Shown here: positions 23,498 through 31,783 of the stretch, piece after piece
Layout of the letters: each line of letters opens with the position of its first letter
Numbering within the stretch: the stretch's first letter is position 1
NCBI RefSeq assembly: GCF_014837105.1
Contig: NZ_JACSPO010000007.1
Location: forward strand, 83,356-134,908
DNA from: Oceanitalea stevensii
GTDB taxonomy: Bacteria; Actinomycetota; Actinomycetes; Actinomycetales; Actinomycetaceae
Direction of reading: 5' to 3'
Length of the DNA: 51,553 nucleotides
Program-made: the position numbers and the translations under genes
Notes under the pieces: model-generated
The model's input: the letters and a program-made list of their open reading frames with translations, nothing else
Database searches by the model: none
Told to the model about the DNA's origin: nothing

Positions 23498-25384
23498 GTG
23501 GCGTGGAGCGACATCTCGCCCCTCGTCGCCACCAGCGTCGTCCGTGACGTCCGCAGCGGACGGAGCGAGGCCTGGGTCAACACGGCCCTGCGCACCCGCA
23601 GCGAGGCGCTGCGTGACGTCCTTGCCGCCGACGTCGTCCCCGGGACCTCGGCGACGGCGCTGATGGACGCGCTCGTCGAGGGCGGGACGGTTCTCGTGCG
23701 CCCCGAGGCGGCGGCGGCGGCCGCGGCCCTCGCGACGGTGTGGGCCGCATCGGCCGACGGGCTCGCAGGCACGGTCGCGGGCTACCGGCTGCTCCGGCAG
23801 GTCGTCCAGGAGCACGGCCACCTGCGGCTTCTGCCCGTCCAGCGGCAGGTCTACGCGCAGGTCGCCTTCCTCCTCGGTGAGGACGCCGTCGTCGACGAGG
23901 CCCTGCGGGACTTCCACGACCTGCCGCACGCCGTCGCACAGGCACTGCGCACCGACCTCCTCAACCCGCAGCGCACGCCGGGGGCGGACGTCGCCCGGTG
24001 GCACGCCGGGCTCTCGGAGCCGTTCACGACGGCCGGACTGGCCCCGGTCTCCGCCGTCCCGGGAGAGGCGACGGCCTTCGACGGTCTGCGCGCCGCGGCA
24101 CCGGCGCAGACCGACGGGCCCCTCGTCAGCGTCATCATGCCGTGCTACCAGCCGGACGCCGGCCTCCTCACCTCCGTCGGGTCGATCCTCGCCCAGTCCC
24201 ACGCCAACCTCGAGGTCCTCCTCGTCGACGACGCGTCGGGACCGGACCACGCCGAGCTCTTCGACAGGTGCGCGGCGCTGGACAGCAGGGTCCGGGTCAT
24301 CCGGCAGGACCGCAACGGCGGCACCTACCTCGCCCGCAACGCCGCGCTCCGCGAGGCACGCGGCGAGCTCGTCACCGTGCAGGACGCCGACGACTGGTCC
24401 CACCCCAGCCGGCTCGCGGACCAGGCCCGCCTCCTGGCCGAACGGCCGAACGCCGGTGGCAGCCGCAGCGACGCGATGCGCGCGACCGACGACCTCCTTC
24501 ACCAGTGGGTCGGCTACTCACCCCGCCGGCGCAACGCCTCCTCGCTCATGTTCCGGCGCTCCGCCCTCGAGCGGACCGGTCCCTTCGACGCCGTCCGTAA
24601 GGGCGCCGACTCCGAGTTTCACGAGCGCCTGGGCCGCCTCGTCGGGCCGGTCGCCGACACCCGGACCCCGCTCGCGGTCACCCGGCTGCGCAGCGGCACC
24701 CTGTCCCGCAGCGACTTCAGCTACCGGTGGACGACCCCGGACCGGCAGCTGTACCGCGCGTCCTACCGGTCGTGGCACCGCAGCCTCAACCGTGACTCCA
24801 CACCCCTCCCTCCCGCGGTCGGGGACGTCACGCAGCGTCCGTTCCCGGCGCCGACCACCTTCCTCCGCGGGCTCGGCGCCGGCCCGCGGGCCGACGTCGA
24901 CGTCCTCGTCGTGCTCGACGGCTCCGACCCCGCCGCCGCCGCCGCCGGGACCGTGCTGGCGACGGCGCTGGCCCGGCCCGACCTCAGGCTCGGTGTCCTC
25001 CACCTGGAGGACGCCACCCGCGGCCGGCTCCACCAGACCGACCCCGTCGACCCGCTGCTGCGTGCCGCGCGCGCAGGGACCGTCGCGATGGTCAGCGCCT
25101 CCGACGAGGTGGCGGCGCCCCTCACCGTCGTCCTGAGCTCGGGCGTGCTCGAGCTCCCCCCGGACCCCGCGCCTCGGGTGCGCACGGACGAGCTCGTCGT
25201 CGTCGCGCGCCCACCGAGCCTGGTCTCGGGGGTCGCCGACCTCTCGACGGCGCGTGCCGGCGCGGTCGCGCTCCTCGGCCGCGCGCCCCGCTGGTGCGCG
25301 GCCGACGACGCGGCCCGGGACGCCTGGGAGCAGGACGGCTGGACGCTCCCGCTCCTCGCGGAGCTCCTGCCGCAGGTCCGCTGA
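23498..25384 (+). CDS. GT2 glycosyltransferase with truncated GT-B-like C-terminus
   Basis: 628 residues. Helical N-terminal domain (1-200), then GT2 from about 208 (SVIMPCYQPDAGL) with LLVDDASG, NGGTYLARNAAL and QDADDW near 295, where the paralogues have LDSDDW. The tail (about 460-628) resembles only the first Rossmann half of the GT-B module of the 967-residue paralogue (VDVLVVLDG; LRLGVLHLEDATRG; GVLELPPD). The start is one of two tandem GTGs; the one at 23498 is five bases after GGGAGG (23487-23492) and is preferred over 23495. It is divergent from the coiled-coil/GT operon and convergent with the asparagine-synthetase-like gene. It probably extends the same surface polymer. Confidence 0.86.
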   Translation: MAWSDISPLVATSVVRDVRSGRSEAWVNTALRTRSEALRDVLAADVVPGTSATALMDALVEGGTVLVRPEAAAAAAALATVWAASADGLAGTVAGYRLLRQVVQEHGHLRLLPVQRQVYAQVAFLLGEDAVVDEALRDFHDLPHAVAQALRTDLLNPQRTPGADVARWHAGLSEPFTTAGLAPVSAVPGEATAFDGLRAAAPAQTDGPLVSVIMPCYQPDAGLLTSVGSILAQSHANLEVLLVDDASGPDHAELFDRCAALDSRVRVIRQDRNGGTYLARNAALREARGELVTVQDADDWSHPSRLADQARLLAERPNAGGSRSDAMRATDDLLHQWVGYSPRRRNASSLMFRRSALERTGPFDAVRKGADSEFHERLGRLVGPVADTRTPLAVTRLRSGTLSRSDFSYRWTTPDRQLYRASYRSWHRSLNRDSTPLPPAVGDVTQRPFPAPTTFLRGLGAGPRADVDVLVVLDGSDPAAAAAGTVLATALARPDLRLGVLHLEDATRGRLHQTDPVDPLLRAARAGTVAMVSASDEVAAPLTVVLSSGVLELPPDPAPRVRTDELVVVARPPSLVSGVADLSTARAGAVALLGRAPRWCAADDAARDAWEQDGWTLPLLAELLPQVR

Positions 25385-25394
25385 CCGGTCCGGC

Positions 25395-26912
25395 TCAGGT
25401 GCCCGCCGCGACGTCCCTCACCTGGGGGACCTCGTCGAGGAGGCGCCCGTAGAGCACCTTCGCCGCACGCATCGGCTGCGGCAGGCTGAGCATCGTCTCG
25501 ATGAGGCCGCGGTCGTTGAAGGGCAGCAGCACGCGGTGCGACATGTCGCCCTCCTGGAACTTCCGCGCCGCCCAGCGCGACATCCGGTGCTCCCAGTAGA
25601 AGACGTCGTGGTGGTCGTGGCCGCGCAGGGCCGGTGCGGAGAAGTCGACAGCGTCGATGAGCACGGCGAAGTCGTCGTGGTACTGCGGGTGGTCCGCGAA
25701 GACCTTGCCCAGCCACAGCTCCGCCAGGCGCCGCGGGGAGATCGGCTCGTCGGTCCGGGTGCGGGTGTGCGTCGTGCCCGTCTCCGCGAGGTTCGACTGG
25801 AGCTCGACGAAGTCGTGCGGCAGGTCGGCGTACATCGAGTACGCGGCCCCCACCGACCCCTGCTTCTCGGGCCAGGAACGGTCGTAGGCCTCCCGGAAGG
25901 CCTGCGCCCGCTGCGGCAGCCAGCAGTCCTCCGGCGTCCTCCAGTGCACCAGCCGGTGCGGCAGGCCCGCCCGGAAGGCGAGCTCGCTGGCGCCGAAGAC
26001 GTCGCGCGTGACGGCGGCGTCCCGGCCGACCGCCCGGGGGCTGGCGTAGGTGAAGGCGAAGGCGTCCCGCTGCCCGTCGAGCAGCAGACCGGCGAGGGTC
26101 ACCCGGCTGTCGAGCCCGGCCGTGAGGCTGAGCCCCACCGTGCCGAAGCTCCCGAGCAGCCGCAGGTGCCCGAGGAGCTGCTCGCGGAAGCGGTCGTAGA
26201 CGCGGTCGACGTCGGCGTCCTCCACGCGGTCCTCGAAGGGCCAGAAGCGCTGGAGCCGCGCGGACGGTGCGGCCCGCCCGAGGCGGACGTCGAGCCGGCA
26301 GTTGGGGATGAGCGGCCGGACGCCGTCCCACGGCGTCGTCATGCCGGGCATGAAGATCGTGCCCTTGGGACGGACCGCCCTGATCCCGTCGTACAGCCCG
26401 AGGGCGCGGGCGTCGGGCCCGCGCCCGAGGGCACGCGCCACGAGGACCGAGTGCGAGGCCACGGCGACGCCGTCGCCCTCGACCGACCAGAACACCGGCT
26501 GCGTCGCGTGCGTGTCGGGGACGACCGTCATGCCGTCCTCGTGGTGGAGGAAGGCGGTGAAGCGGCCTCCGAGGTACGCGACCTCACGAACGGCGCTCTC
26601 GACGCTCTCGCCGAGCGCCGCAAGGACGGACCGGGCGATGACGGCCGGGTCGTGGGTGGCGGTGGCGACGTCGACGGGGTGGCCGAGAAGCACGACCTCG
26701 GCGCGCGCCCGGCGGCGCCACGGACGCCCGGGCTCGGCGGCGGTCCTCGTGACGACGGCGCGAGGGTGCGTGGCGTAGGTGAACCGCCCGACGTCCACAC
26801 GAGGCCAGTGCGCCACCTCCGGCGGCAGCGACGCCCCCGCGACGACGGCGTAGCCGTGCGCGAAGGCGGCGTCCCGGACGAGCGGCTCGAGGTCCTCGGA
26901 CGTGGCGGTCAC
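25395..26912 (-). CDS. Asparagine-synthetase-like protein without the glutaminase cysteine
   Basis: 505 residues. The C-terminal two thirds match the ATP-pyrophosphatase (PP-loop) domain of class B asparagine synthetases, with SLTAGLDSRVTLAG near 263 as the loop. The N-terminal Ntn-like domain keeps the GGRFTAFLHHEDG and PVFWSVEGD segments, but the chain starts Val-Thr with no cysteine at position 2, so glutamine hydrolysis is not expected. Such proteins activate a carboxylate by adenylation in antibiotic and polysaccharide pathways. Here it may amidate or conjugate a uronic acid, using free ammonia or an amine. The GTG at 26912 overlaps the upstream stop by four bases. Substrate unknown. Confidence 0.85.
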   Translation of the reverse strand: MTATSEDLEPLVRDAAFAHGYAVVAGASLPPEVAHWPRVDVGRFTYATHPRAVVTRTAAEPGRPWRRRARAEVVLLGHPVDVATATHDPAVIARSVLAALGESVESAVREVAYLGGRFTAFLHHEDGMTVVPDTHATQPVFWSVEGDGVAVASHSVLVARALGRGPDARALGLYDGIRAVRPKGTIFMPGMTTPWDGVRPLIPNCRLDVRLGRAAPSARLQRFWPFEDRVEDADVDRVYDRFREQLLGHLRLLGSFGTVGLSLTAGLDSRVTLAGLLLDGQRDAFAFTYASPRAVGRDAAVTRDVFGASELAFRAGLPHRLVHWRTPEDCWLPQRAQAFREAYDRSWPEKQGSVGAAYSMYADLPHDFVELQSNLAETGTTHTRTRTDEPISPRRLAELWLGKVFADHPQYHDDFAVLIDAVDFSAPALRGHDHHDVFYWEHRMSRWAARKFQEGDMSHRVLLPFNDRGLIETMLSLPQPMRAAKVLYGRLLDEVPQVRDVAAGT

Positions 26913-27472
26913 CCACCGGCTCCCATGCTCGCCAGGACGTCCAGCCCCAGGCCGTCCGGGGCGCCGAGCTCGACGAGCGCCACGGCCCCGTACCCGCGGC
27001 GCATGGCGCGCAGGCGCTCGCGCAGGTAGTCGCGCCACGCCACCTCGGGGTCCGTCCAGGCGCTCTGCGGCACGACGAAGTCCACCGGCCACCCGTACTG
27101 GCGGACGGCGCCGAAGTGGTCGGAGTCGAGGACGACGACGGGGCGGAAGCCGCCGGTGAGCACCTGCTCCTGGGCGACCTTCTCGAGCAGCTCGGGGACG
27201 TCGTCGTCGGCGGCCCCGACGAGGAGGACGAGGACGACGGGCAGGTTGTCCAGGCCCTGTCCCCCGAGGAGGCGGCCGGCGGAGAGGAAGACCGAGCCGC
27301 CCACGGTGAGGTCGAGGTCGAAGACGCGGGAGACGACCTCGCGGGCGGTTCGGCTGTCGCGCACCCGCCCGGCGACGCGGCCCCCCACCCGCTCCGCTGT
27401 GGGGTTGGCCCGCACCCGGCGGACGACGTTCTGGGCGAGGCGAGCCGCACGGCTCGCGGGGGACGCGCTCAT
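26909..27472 (-). CDS. Unrecognised protein coupled to the asparagine-synthetase-like gene
   Basis: 187 residues; I do not recognise a family. The first 50 residues are strongly basic with many Arg and possible amphipathic helices. The rest looks alpha/beta, with strands LPVVLVLLVGA, FRPVVVLDSD, WPVDFVVPQ and YGAVALVEL separated by acidic helices, a Rossmann-like pattern. No signal peptide or membrane helix. It overlaps both neighbours by four bases (ATGA upstream, GTGA downstream), so it is made with the GT4/GT28-like fusion and the asparagine-synthetase-like enzyme. A binding partner or a carrier-like role in that step is possible; nothing in the sequence proves it. Confidence 0.8.
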   Translation of the reverse strand: MSASPASRAARLAQNVVRRVRANPTAERVGGRVAGRVRDSRTAREVVSRVFDLDLTVGGSVFLSAGRLLGGQGLDNLPVVLVLLVGAADDDVPELLEKVAQEQVLTGGFRPVVVLDSDHFGAVRQYGWPVDFVVPQSAWTDPEVAWRDYLRERLRAMRRGYGAVALVELGAPDGLGLDVLASMGAGG

Positions 27473-29685
27473 CGGGTCTCTCCCGTCGCGAGGTCGAGCA
27501 GGAGCCGGGCCGCCTCGGGCGCCCCGTTCCCGGGGTCGGCGGCCTGGGCGCGGGCCGCCATCGCCGCGCCGTCGGCCAGCAGGTCCGCCAGGAGCGGCTG
27601 CGCCTCACCGACGCTGAGCGCCGGGAGCGTGTGCGCCCAGCCGTGGTCGGCGGCGTACCGCGCGCGGCCCTCCTGGTCGTCCAGGGACGTGGCCGTGTTG
27701 GGGACGAAGAGGGTGGGCACGCCCAGCCGGAGCAGCTCGTGGAAGGAGTTGTACCCCGACGCGCTGATGACGAGGTCGAAGGCCCGGTAGCGCCGGGAGA
27801 GCGGGTAGTCGCGCACGAGGTGGACGTCCCCGCCCGCGGGGCCGCCGGTCGCCGCGATCTCCGGCACCGTCACGCACACCCCGACGCCGAGCGCCGCCAG
27901 GGCGGCGGCGGCCGCCCCGAGGTCTCCGGAGGTGTCGTTGATGTTCCCGGCCCCGAGCGAGACGAGCGCGAGCGGCCCGTCCTGCGGCAGGCCGAGGGCG
28001 GCGCGGGCCTCCTCGCGGCTCTCGAGGTCGGCGACGTCGAGGAGGGTGACCGGCCCGACCCGGTGGGCGGGCTCACCGACGGTCGCTCCGGCGTCGTACT
28101 CCGCGGCGAGGTCGCCCGGCTCGAGCACCCGGTCGAACCACTCCGCCTTGGCGAGCTGCTCGGTGTTGAGGCCCGCGCGCCACATCCCGCGCCGGGACCA
28201 CACCCAGCGCGCGTCGGGGTTCTTCTCACGGATCTCGTCGACACCCTGGTAGGGCCACGTGCCGTCGAAGACGACGACGTCGGGACGCACCCGCCGGATC
28301 GTCTCGCTCACCCGGTCGACGAACATCCCGCGCCACCGGCCCGGCGGCATGCCCAGCGCCTTGGCCGAGGGCAGGTACTCGAAGGGGTGGCCGAGCCGTG
28401 CGGCGACGGGCACGGCCTGGGACATCGACAGGAGGTAGGTGCGGGCGTCGCCGTCGAGGCGGCGGGCGTAGGAGAAGAGGCGCGTGAGGTGCCCCATCCC
28501 GGCGCCGTTGCTCGACATGAGCAGGACCCGGGGGGCGTCGTCGGCGGCGTCGGTGTGGACGAGCGGAGTCCCCGCCGCCGGGGCGGGCGCCGCGGGGGCG
28601 GGCACCGGGTGCTCCTCCGGAGCCGCAGGGGGGCCGACGAGGGCTGCCACGCGCCGGACGTGGGTCTGGTAGCTGAAGCGCTCGCGGGCCGCCTCCCCGG
28701 CGCGGCGGGCGTGCTCCTCGTAGGCGGGCCGGTCCGCGCGCAGCCGCTCGACGACGCCGCGGACCTCGCCGGGCTCGGCGTAGATCGCCGCGTCCCCGAA
28801 CAGGGCGCGGAAGTGCGGGGGCAGGACGGCCGGCACGCCGCTGGCGAGCGCCTCGAGGATGGTGCGGCCGAAGGCCTCCACCCACCGGGGGTCGTGGTAG
28901 TAGACGAAGAAGTCGAGGCCGGCGAGGAAGTCCTGGGGGCTCATCGCCCCGAAGGGCAGCACCTCCCACGAGCGCGGGACCCGCCCGAGGACCCGCTCGA
29001 CCGGGTCGGCCCCGCCGAGCACCCGCACGGTCCACGAGCCGTCGACCGGGTAGACGGCCTTGAGGGTCTCGGCGTCGCGCGGCCACTTCTGCGCCGACGG
29101 CCGACTGTGGCGTCCTACGACCGGGCGGTCCGCGGCCCAGCCGGTGCGGGGCCGGGCCCAGGAGTCGACGTCGATGACGTTGACCCAGTCCTGCTCCATG
29201 AGCCGGTCCGCGGGCACCTCCGCCCGGATCTCCTCGCCTACGAGCGGGCCGATGGGTGCCCACAGCGGCTCGCGGCCCAGCCGCTCCCGCGCCGCCCGGT
29301 CCGCGGCGGCGACGTCGTAGACGACCGTGCCGTCGGTGTCCCGGGGGCCGGCGTTGGCGAGCATGACGACGTGCTCGGCGGTGACGGGCGGGAGCTGGGC
29401 GGCCCCCGCCTGGAGCACTCCGGGGTGGCGGACGACGACGAGTCGCGCGGTGACGGGGCGCGGCCCGACGAGGAGCCTCGCCTTCCCCTGGCGCACGAGC
29501 GCGGCGATGGCGGGGTTGACCCCGCGGACCTTGCGCACGAGCGGGCCGTTGAGCTGGAGCAGCCCGGTGGTGTACCCGGCGGCGTGCTGGGCCTCGATCT
29601 CCGTGGCGATGCTGTGGGAGGTCCCACCGGGGAAACGGAGGTCGGAGATGATGAGGACGTCGACCGCTCGGCTGGTGGTGCTCAT
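27469..29685 (-). CDS. Two-domain glycosyltransferase: GT4-like module fused to MurG/GT28-like module
   Basis: 738 residues. Residues about 8-375 form a GT-B module with EAFGRTILEALASG near 272, paralogous to the C-terminal module of the 967-residue transferase (shared FGDA-YAEPGEV, VLPFGAMSPQDF, YYHDP). After an Ala/Pro linker, residues about 388-738 resemble MurG/GT28-type enzymes: LLMSSNGAGMGHLTRL at the start, VSLGAGNIND and DLVISASGYNSFHELLRLGVPTLFVPN near the end, the donor-binding part. The ATG at 29685 has only a weak upstream purine run. Stop overlaps the next gene (ATGA). Likely cytoplasmic, membrane-associated, adding two sugars in succession. Confidence 0.88.
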   Translation of the reverse strand: MSTTSRAVDVLIISDLRFPGGTSHSIATEIEAQHAAGYTTGLLQLNGPLVRKVRGVNPAIAALVRQGKARLLVGPRPVTARLVVVRHPGVLQAGAAQLPPVTAEHVVMLANAGPRDTDGTVVYDVAAADRAARERLGREPLWAPIGPLVGEEIRAEVPADRLMEQDWVNVIDVDSWARPRTGWAADRPVVGRHSRPSAQKWPRDAETLKAVYPVDGSWTVRVLGGADPVERVLGRVPRSWEVLPFGAMSPQDFLAGLDFFVYYHDPRWVEAFGRTILEALASGVPAVLPPHFRALFGDAAIYAEPGEVRGVVERLRADRPAYEEHARRAGEAARERFSYQTHVRRVAALVGPPAAPEEHPVPAPAAPAPAAGTPLVHTDAADDAPRVLLMSSNGAGMGHLTRLFSYARRLDGDARTYLLSMSQAVPVAARLGHPFEYLPSAKALGMPPGRWRGMFVDRVSETIRRVRPDVVVFDGTWPYQGVDEIREKNPDARWVWSRRGMWRAGLNTEQLAKAEWFDRVLEPGDLAAEYDAGATVGEPAHRVGPVTLLDVADLESREEARAALGLPQDGPLALVSLGAGNINDTSGDLGAAAAALAALGVGVCVTVPEIAATGGPAGGDVHLVRDYPLSRRYRAFDLVISASGYNSFHELLRLGVPTLFVPNTATSLDDQEGRARYAADHGWAHTLPALSVGEAQPLLADLLADGAAMAARAQAADPGNGAPEAARLLLDLATGETR

Positions 29686-29720
29686 GGTCCCCACATCCTG
29701 CCACCACCCCTCCCCCACCT

Positions 29721-29734
29721 CCGCATATGCGCGA
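29721..29734. repeat. 14-base repeat CCGCATATGCGCGA, copy 1
   Basis: Contains the palindrome CGCATATGCG. Lies 36 bases upstream of the 27469-29685 gene. An identical copy begins 51 bases further on. Confidence 0.6.
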
Positions 29735-29771
29735 TCGTGACGGTGCGGCGGGCGCACAGGCCGCAGCTTTC

Positions 29772-29785
29772 CCGCATATGCGCGA
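29772..29785. repeat. 14-base repeat CCGCATATGCGCGA, copy 2
   Basis: Identical to the copy at 29721-29734, with a 51-base period (about five helical turns). This copy extends to TTCCCGCATATGCGCGAA, nearly symmetric. Two spaced palindromes upstream of a gene start suggest a cooperative operator. Confidence 0.6.
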
Positions 29786-29802
29786 AGGAGGGGGGAAGAC
29801 CG

Positions 29803-31776
29803 TCAGGGGCAGGTGTCGATGCGGTGCACCGCCGCGGTGCCGGCCCTCGCGACCTCGGTGAAGCCCTCGCTCACGTCGACGCCACGCATCGCGGCGGTGC
29901 GGTCGTCGAGCTTGGCGCCGGCCTCGGCCGTCGCGGTGTCCTGGTACAGGTGGGTGGCCCCGGCGTCCGCGAGCGCCGCGCACACGGCCGGGTCGTCGTG
30001 GATGTCGGCGAGCCCCTCCTGGAGCACGCGCTGGGCCGGGGACATCCCGCTCGCGCCCAGCTGGGGGAAGACGACGCCGACCCCCGCGACCGCGGGCAGC
30101 AGGGCGGAGCCGTTGAAGGGGTCCCCGACGACGACCGCGCCGGCCGGCAGGTCGAGCTCGCGCATCATCGTCAGCTCCTCCGCCGTCGCCATCGTGCCCC
30201 AAGCCAGCTCACCGGGGACGTAGGCGCTGGCAACCACCCGGGCCTGCAGCGGCAGGCGCGCCACCGCCGTCCCCACGGCGAGGGCGAGCACGACGGCGAG
30301 GGCGGCGTGCCCGGCCGCGCGGGCAGGGACGCGGCGGCGGACGGCGTCGACCGCCGTCGTGAGGGCGTAGGCGGCGAGGAGGACGGCGGGGACGACCGCG
30401 ACCGGGGCGATGCGGCCGGCCTGGGTGTACCAGAAGGACGCGAGCCAGCGCAGCGGGTGGTCGGCGGGCCCGGCGGCCAGCACCGCGAGCGCGACGGTCA
30501 GCACGAGGGCCGCGGCGAGCCACCGGTGACGCCGGTGCAGGACGACGAGCAGGGCGCCGACGAGCGTGGCCGCCGTGACGGCGAGGTGCGCGCGGCCGTC
30601 ACCCGGGTAGCCGTGGGCGAGGGTCTGGTCGAGGAGGACCTCGCGCAGCGCGGCGGTGTGGCTGCGCCCGCTGGCGCGCTCGAAGCCCACGACGGAGGAC
30701 AGGGCGTCGAGGTTCGCCAGGACCACGGGGACCGCGACGACGGCGGCGGTCACCGCGGCGAGCAGCGCACCACCGGCGGCCCGCCGCCCGGCACGGACGA
30801 GCCGCACGGCCTGTCCGCCGAGCGCCCCGACGACGAGCGGGCCCGCCACGAGCGCGAGGGAGAACAGGCCGCTCGCGTGCGCGACGACGACGCCGCCCAC
30901 CCCGGCCGCCGCGGCGACCACCGTCCCGGCGACGGCCGGCCCCCCGGCCCGGGCCTGGACGGCGCGGACCGCGCGGAGGACGAGGAGCACGGCGCCGGGC
31001 AGCAGGGCGGTGGACAGGCCGTTGGCGAGCTGGGCGAGCACGGTGAGCTGGACGACCGGGTAGGCGACGAAGCCGGCGGCGAGCAGCGGGGCCAGGACGG
31101 CGGGCAGGGTGCGGCGACGGAAGACCTCGCGGGCCAGGCCGGCGAGCCCGAGCACCCAGGCCCCGGTGCCGAGGACGAGCACCCCGGCGTTGGTGGCCGC
31201 CGGGACCGAGGCGCCCGGCGCGAGGGCGACGAGGGCGTGCCACCCGGTCGGGTAGTACGGGGCGAGGGTGCCGTCGCCGTAGAGCGGGGCCAGGCCCCCG
31301 AGCGGGGTGACGACCCCCGTCTCGCGGGCCGCGACGACAGCGTTGAGGTGGAAGACCGCGTCCCACTGCTGGAGCGGCGCGTCGGGGGTGGGCAGGGTGG
31401 CGACGAAGGGGCCGGCCAGCAGCACCACGCCGGCCACCGTCCCGGCCGCCACCGCGAGCGCGCGCCGGGTGCCGAGCGGACCGGGGCGCCACGCGCCGTC
31501 GTCGGTGGTGGCACGACGGCGGGTGACGAGCCACGCGAGGCCGCCGACGACGGCGAGCACGAGGGCGAGGCAGGCGAGCACCGCCGGCAGCCGCCACGCG
31601 ACGCCGAAGCGGGCGAGCAGCACGCTGAGCACGCCCAGCGCCGCGACCGTCACCGGCGGCGCAGCGGCCAGCCCGGCCAGGCCGCGGACGCCGAGGACCC
31701 GGAGCGCGAGCGCGCCCGGCACGACGGCGAGCAGTGCCAGGGCGAGCGCGTCCGGCACCAGGGCCCACCAGCTCAT
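29803..31776 (-). CDS. DUF6541-type polytopic membrane protein (GT-C-like)
   Basis: 657 residues with about 13 or more hydrophobic segments over the first 500 residues and an extracytoplasmic C-terminal domain of about 150 residues. The first large loop has QQWDAVFHLNAV and YYPTGWHALVAL. Acidic WD-x-x-FH and YPTGWH patterns are typical of the actinobacterial DUF6541 group. Topology resembles GT-C transferases that use polyprenyl-phosphate sugars outside the membrane, which is inference. The ATG at 31776 lies seven bases after the dehydrogenase stop, so the two form an operon. The C-terminal part holds two Cys (about 607 and 656) that could pair. Confidence 0.8.
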   Translation of the reverse strand: MSWWALVPDALALALLAVVPGALALRVLGVRGLAGLAAAPPVTVAALGVLSVLLARFGVAWRLPAVLACLALVLAVVGGLAWLVTRRRATTDDGAWRPGPLGTRRALAVAAGTVAGVVLLAGPFVATLPTPDAPLQQWDAVFHLNAVVAARETGVVTPLGGLAPLYGDGTLAPYYPTGWHALVALAPGASVPAATNAGVLVLGTGAWVLGLAGLAREVFRRRTLPAVLAPLLAAGFVAYPVVQLTVLAQLANGLSTALLPGAVLLVLRAVRAVQARAGGPAVAGTVVAAAAGVGGVVVAHASGLFSLALVAGPLVVGALGGQAVRLVRAGRRAAGGALLAAVTAAVVAVPVVLANLDALSSVVGFERASGRSHTAALREVLLDQTLAHGYPGDGRAHLAVTAATLVGALLVVLHRRHRWLAAALVLTVALAVLAAGPADHPLRWLASFWYTQAGRIAPVAVVPAVLLAAYALTTAVDAVRRRVPARAAGHAALAVVLALAVGTAVARLPLQARVVASAYVPGELAWGTMATAEELTMMRELDLPAGAVVVGDPFNGSALLPAVAGVGVVFPQLGASGMSPAQRVLQEGLADIHDDPAVCAALADAGATHLYQDTATAEAGAKLDDRTAAMRGVDVSEGFTEVARAGTAAVHRIDTCP

Positions 31777-31783
31777 GCGGTGC

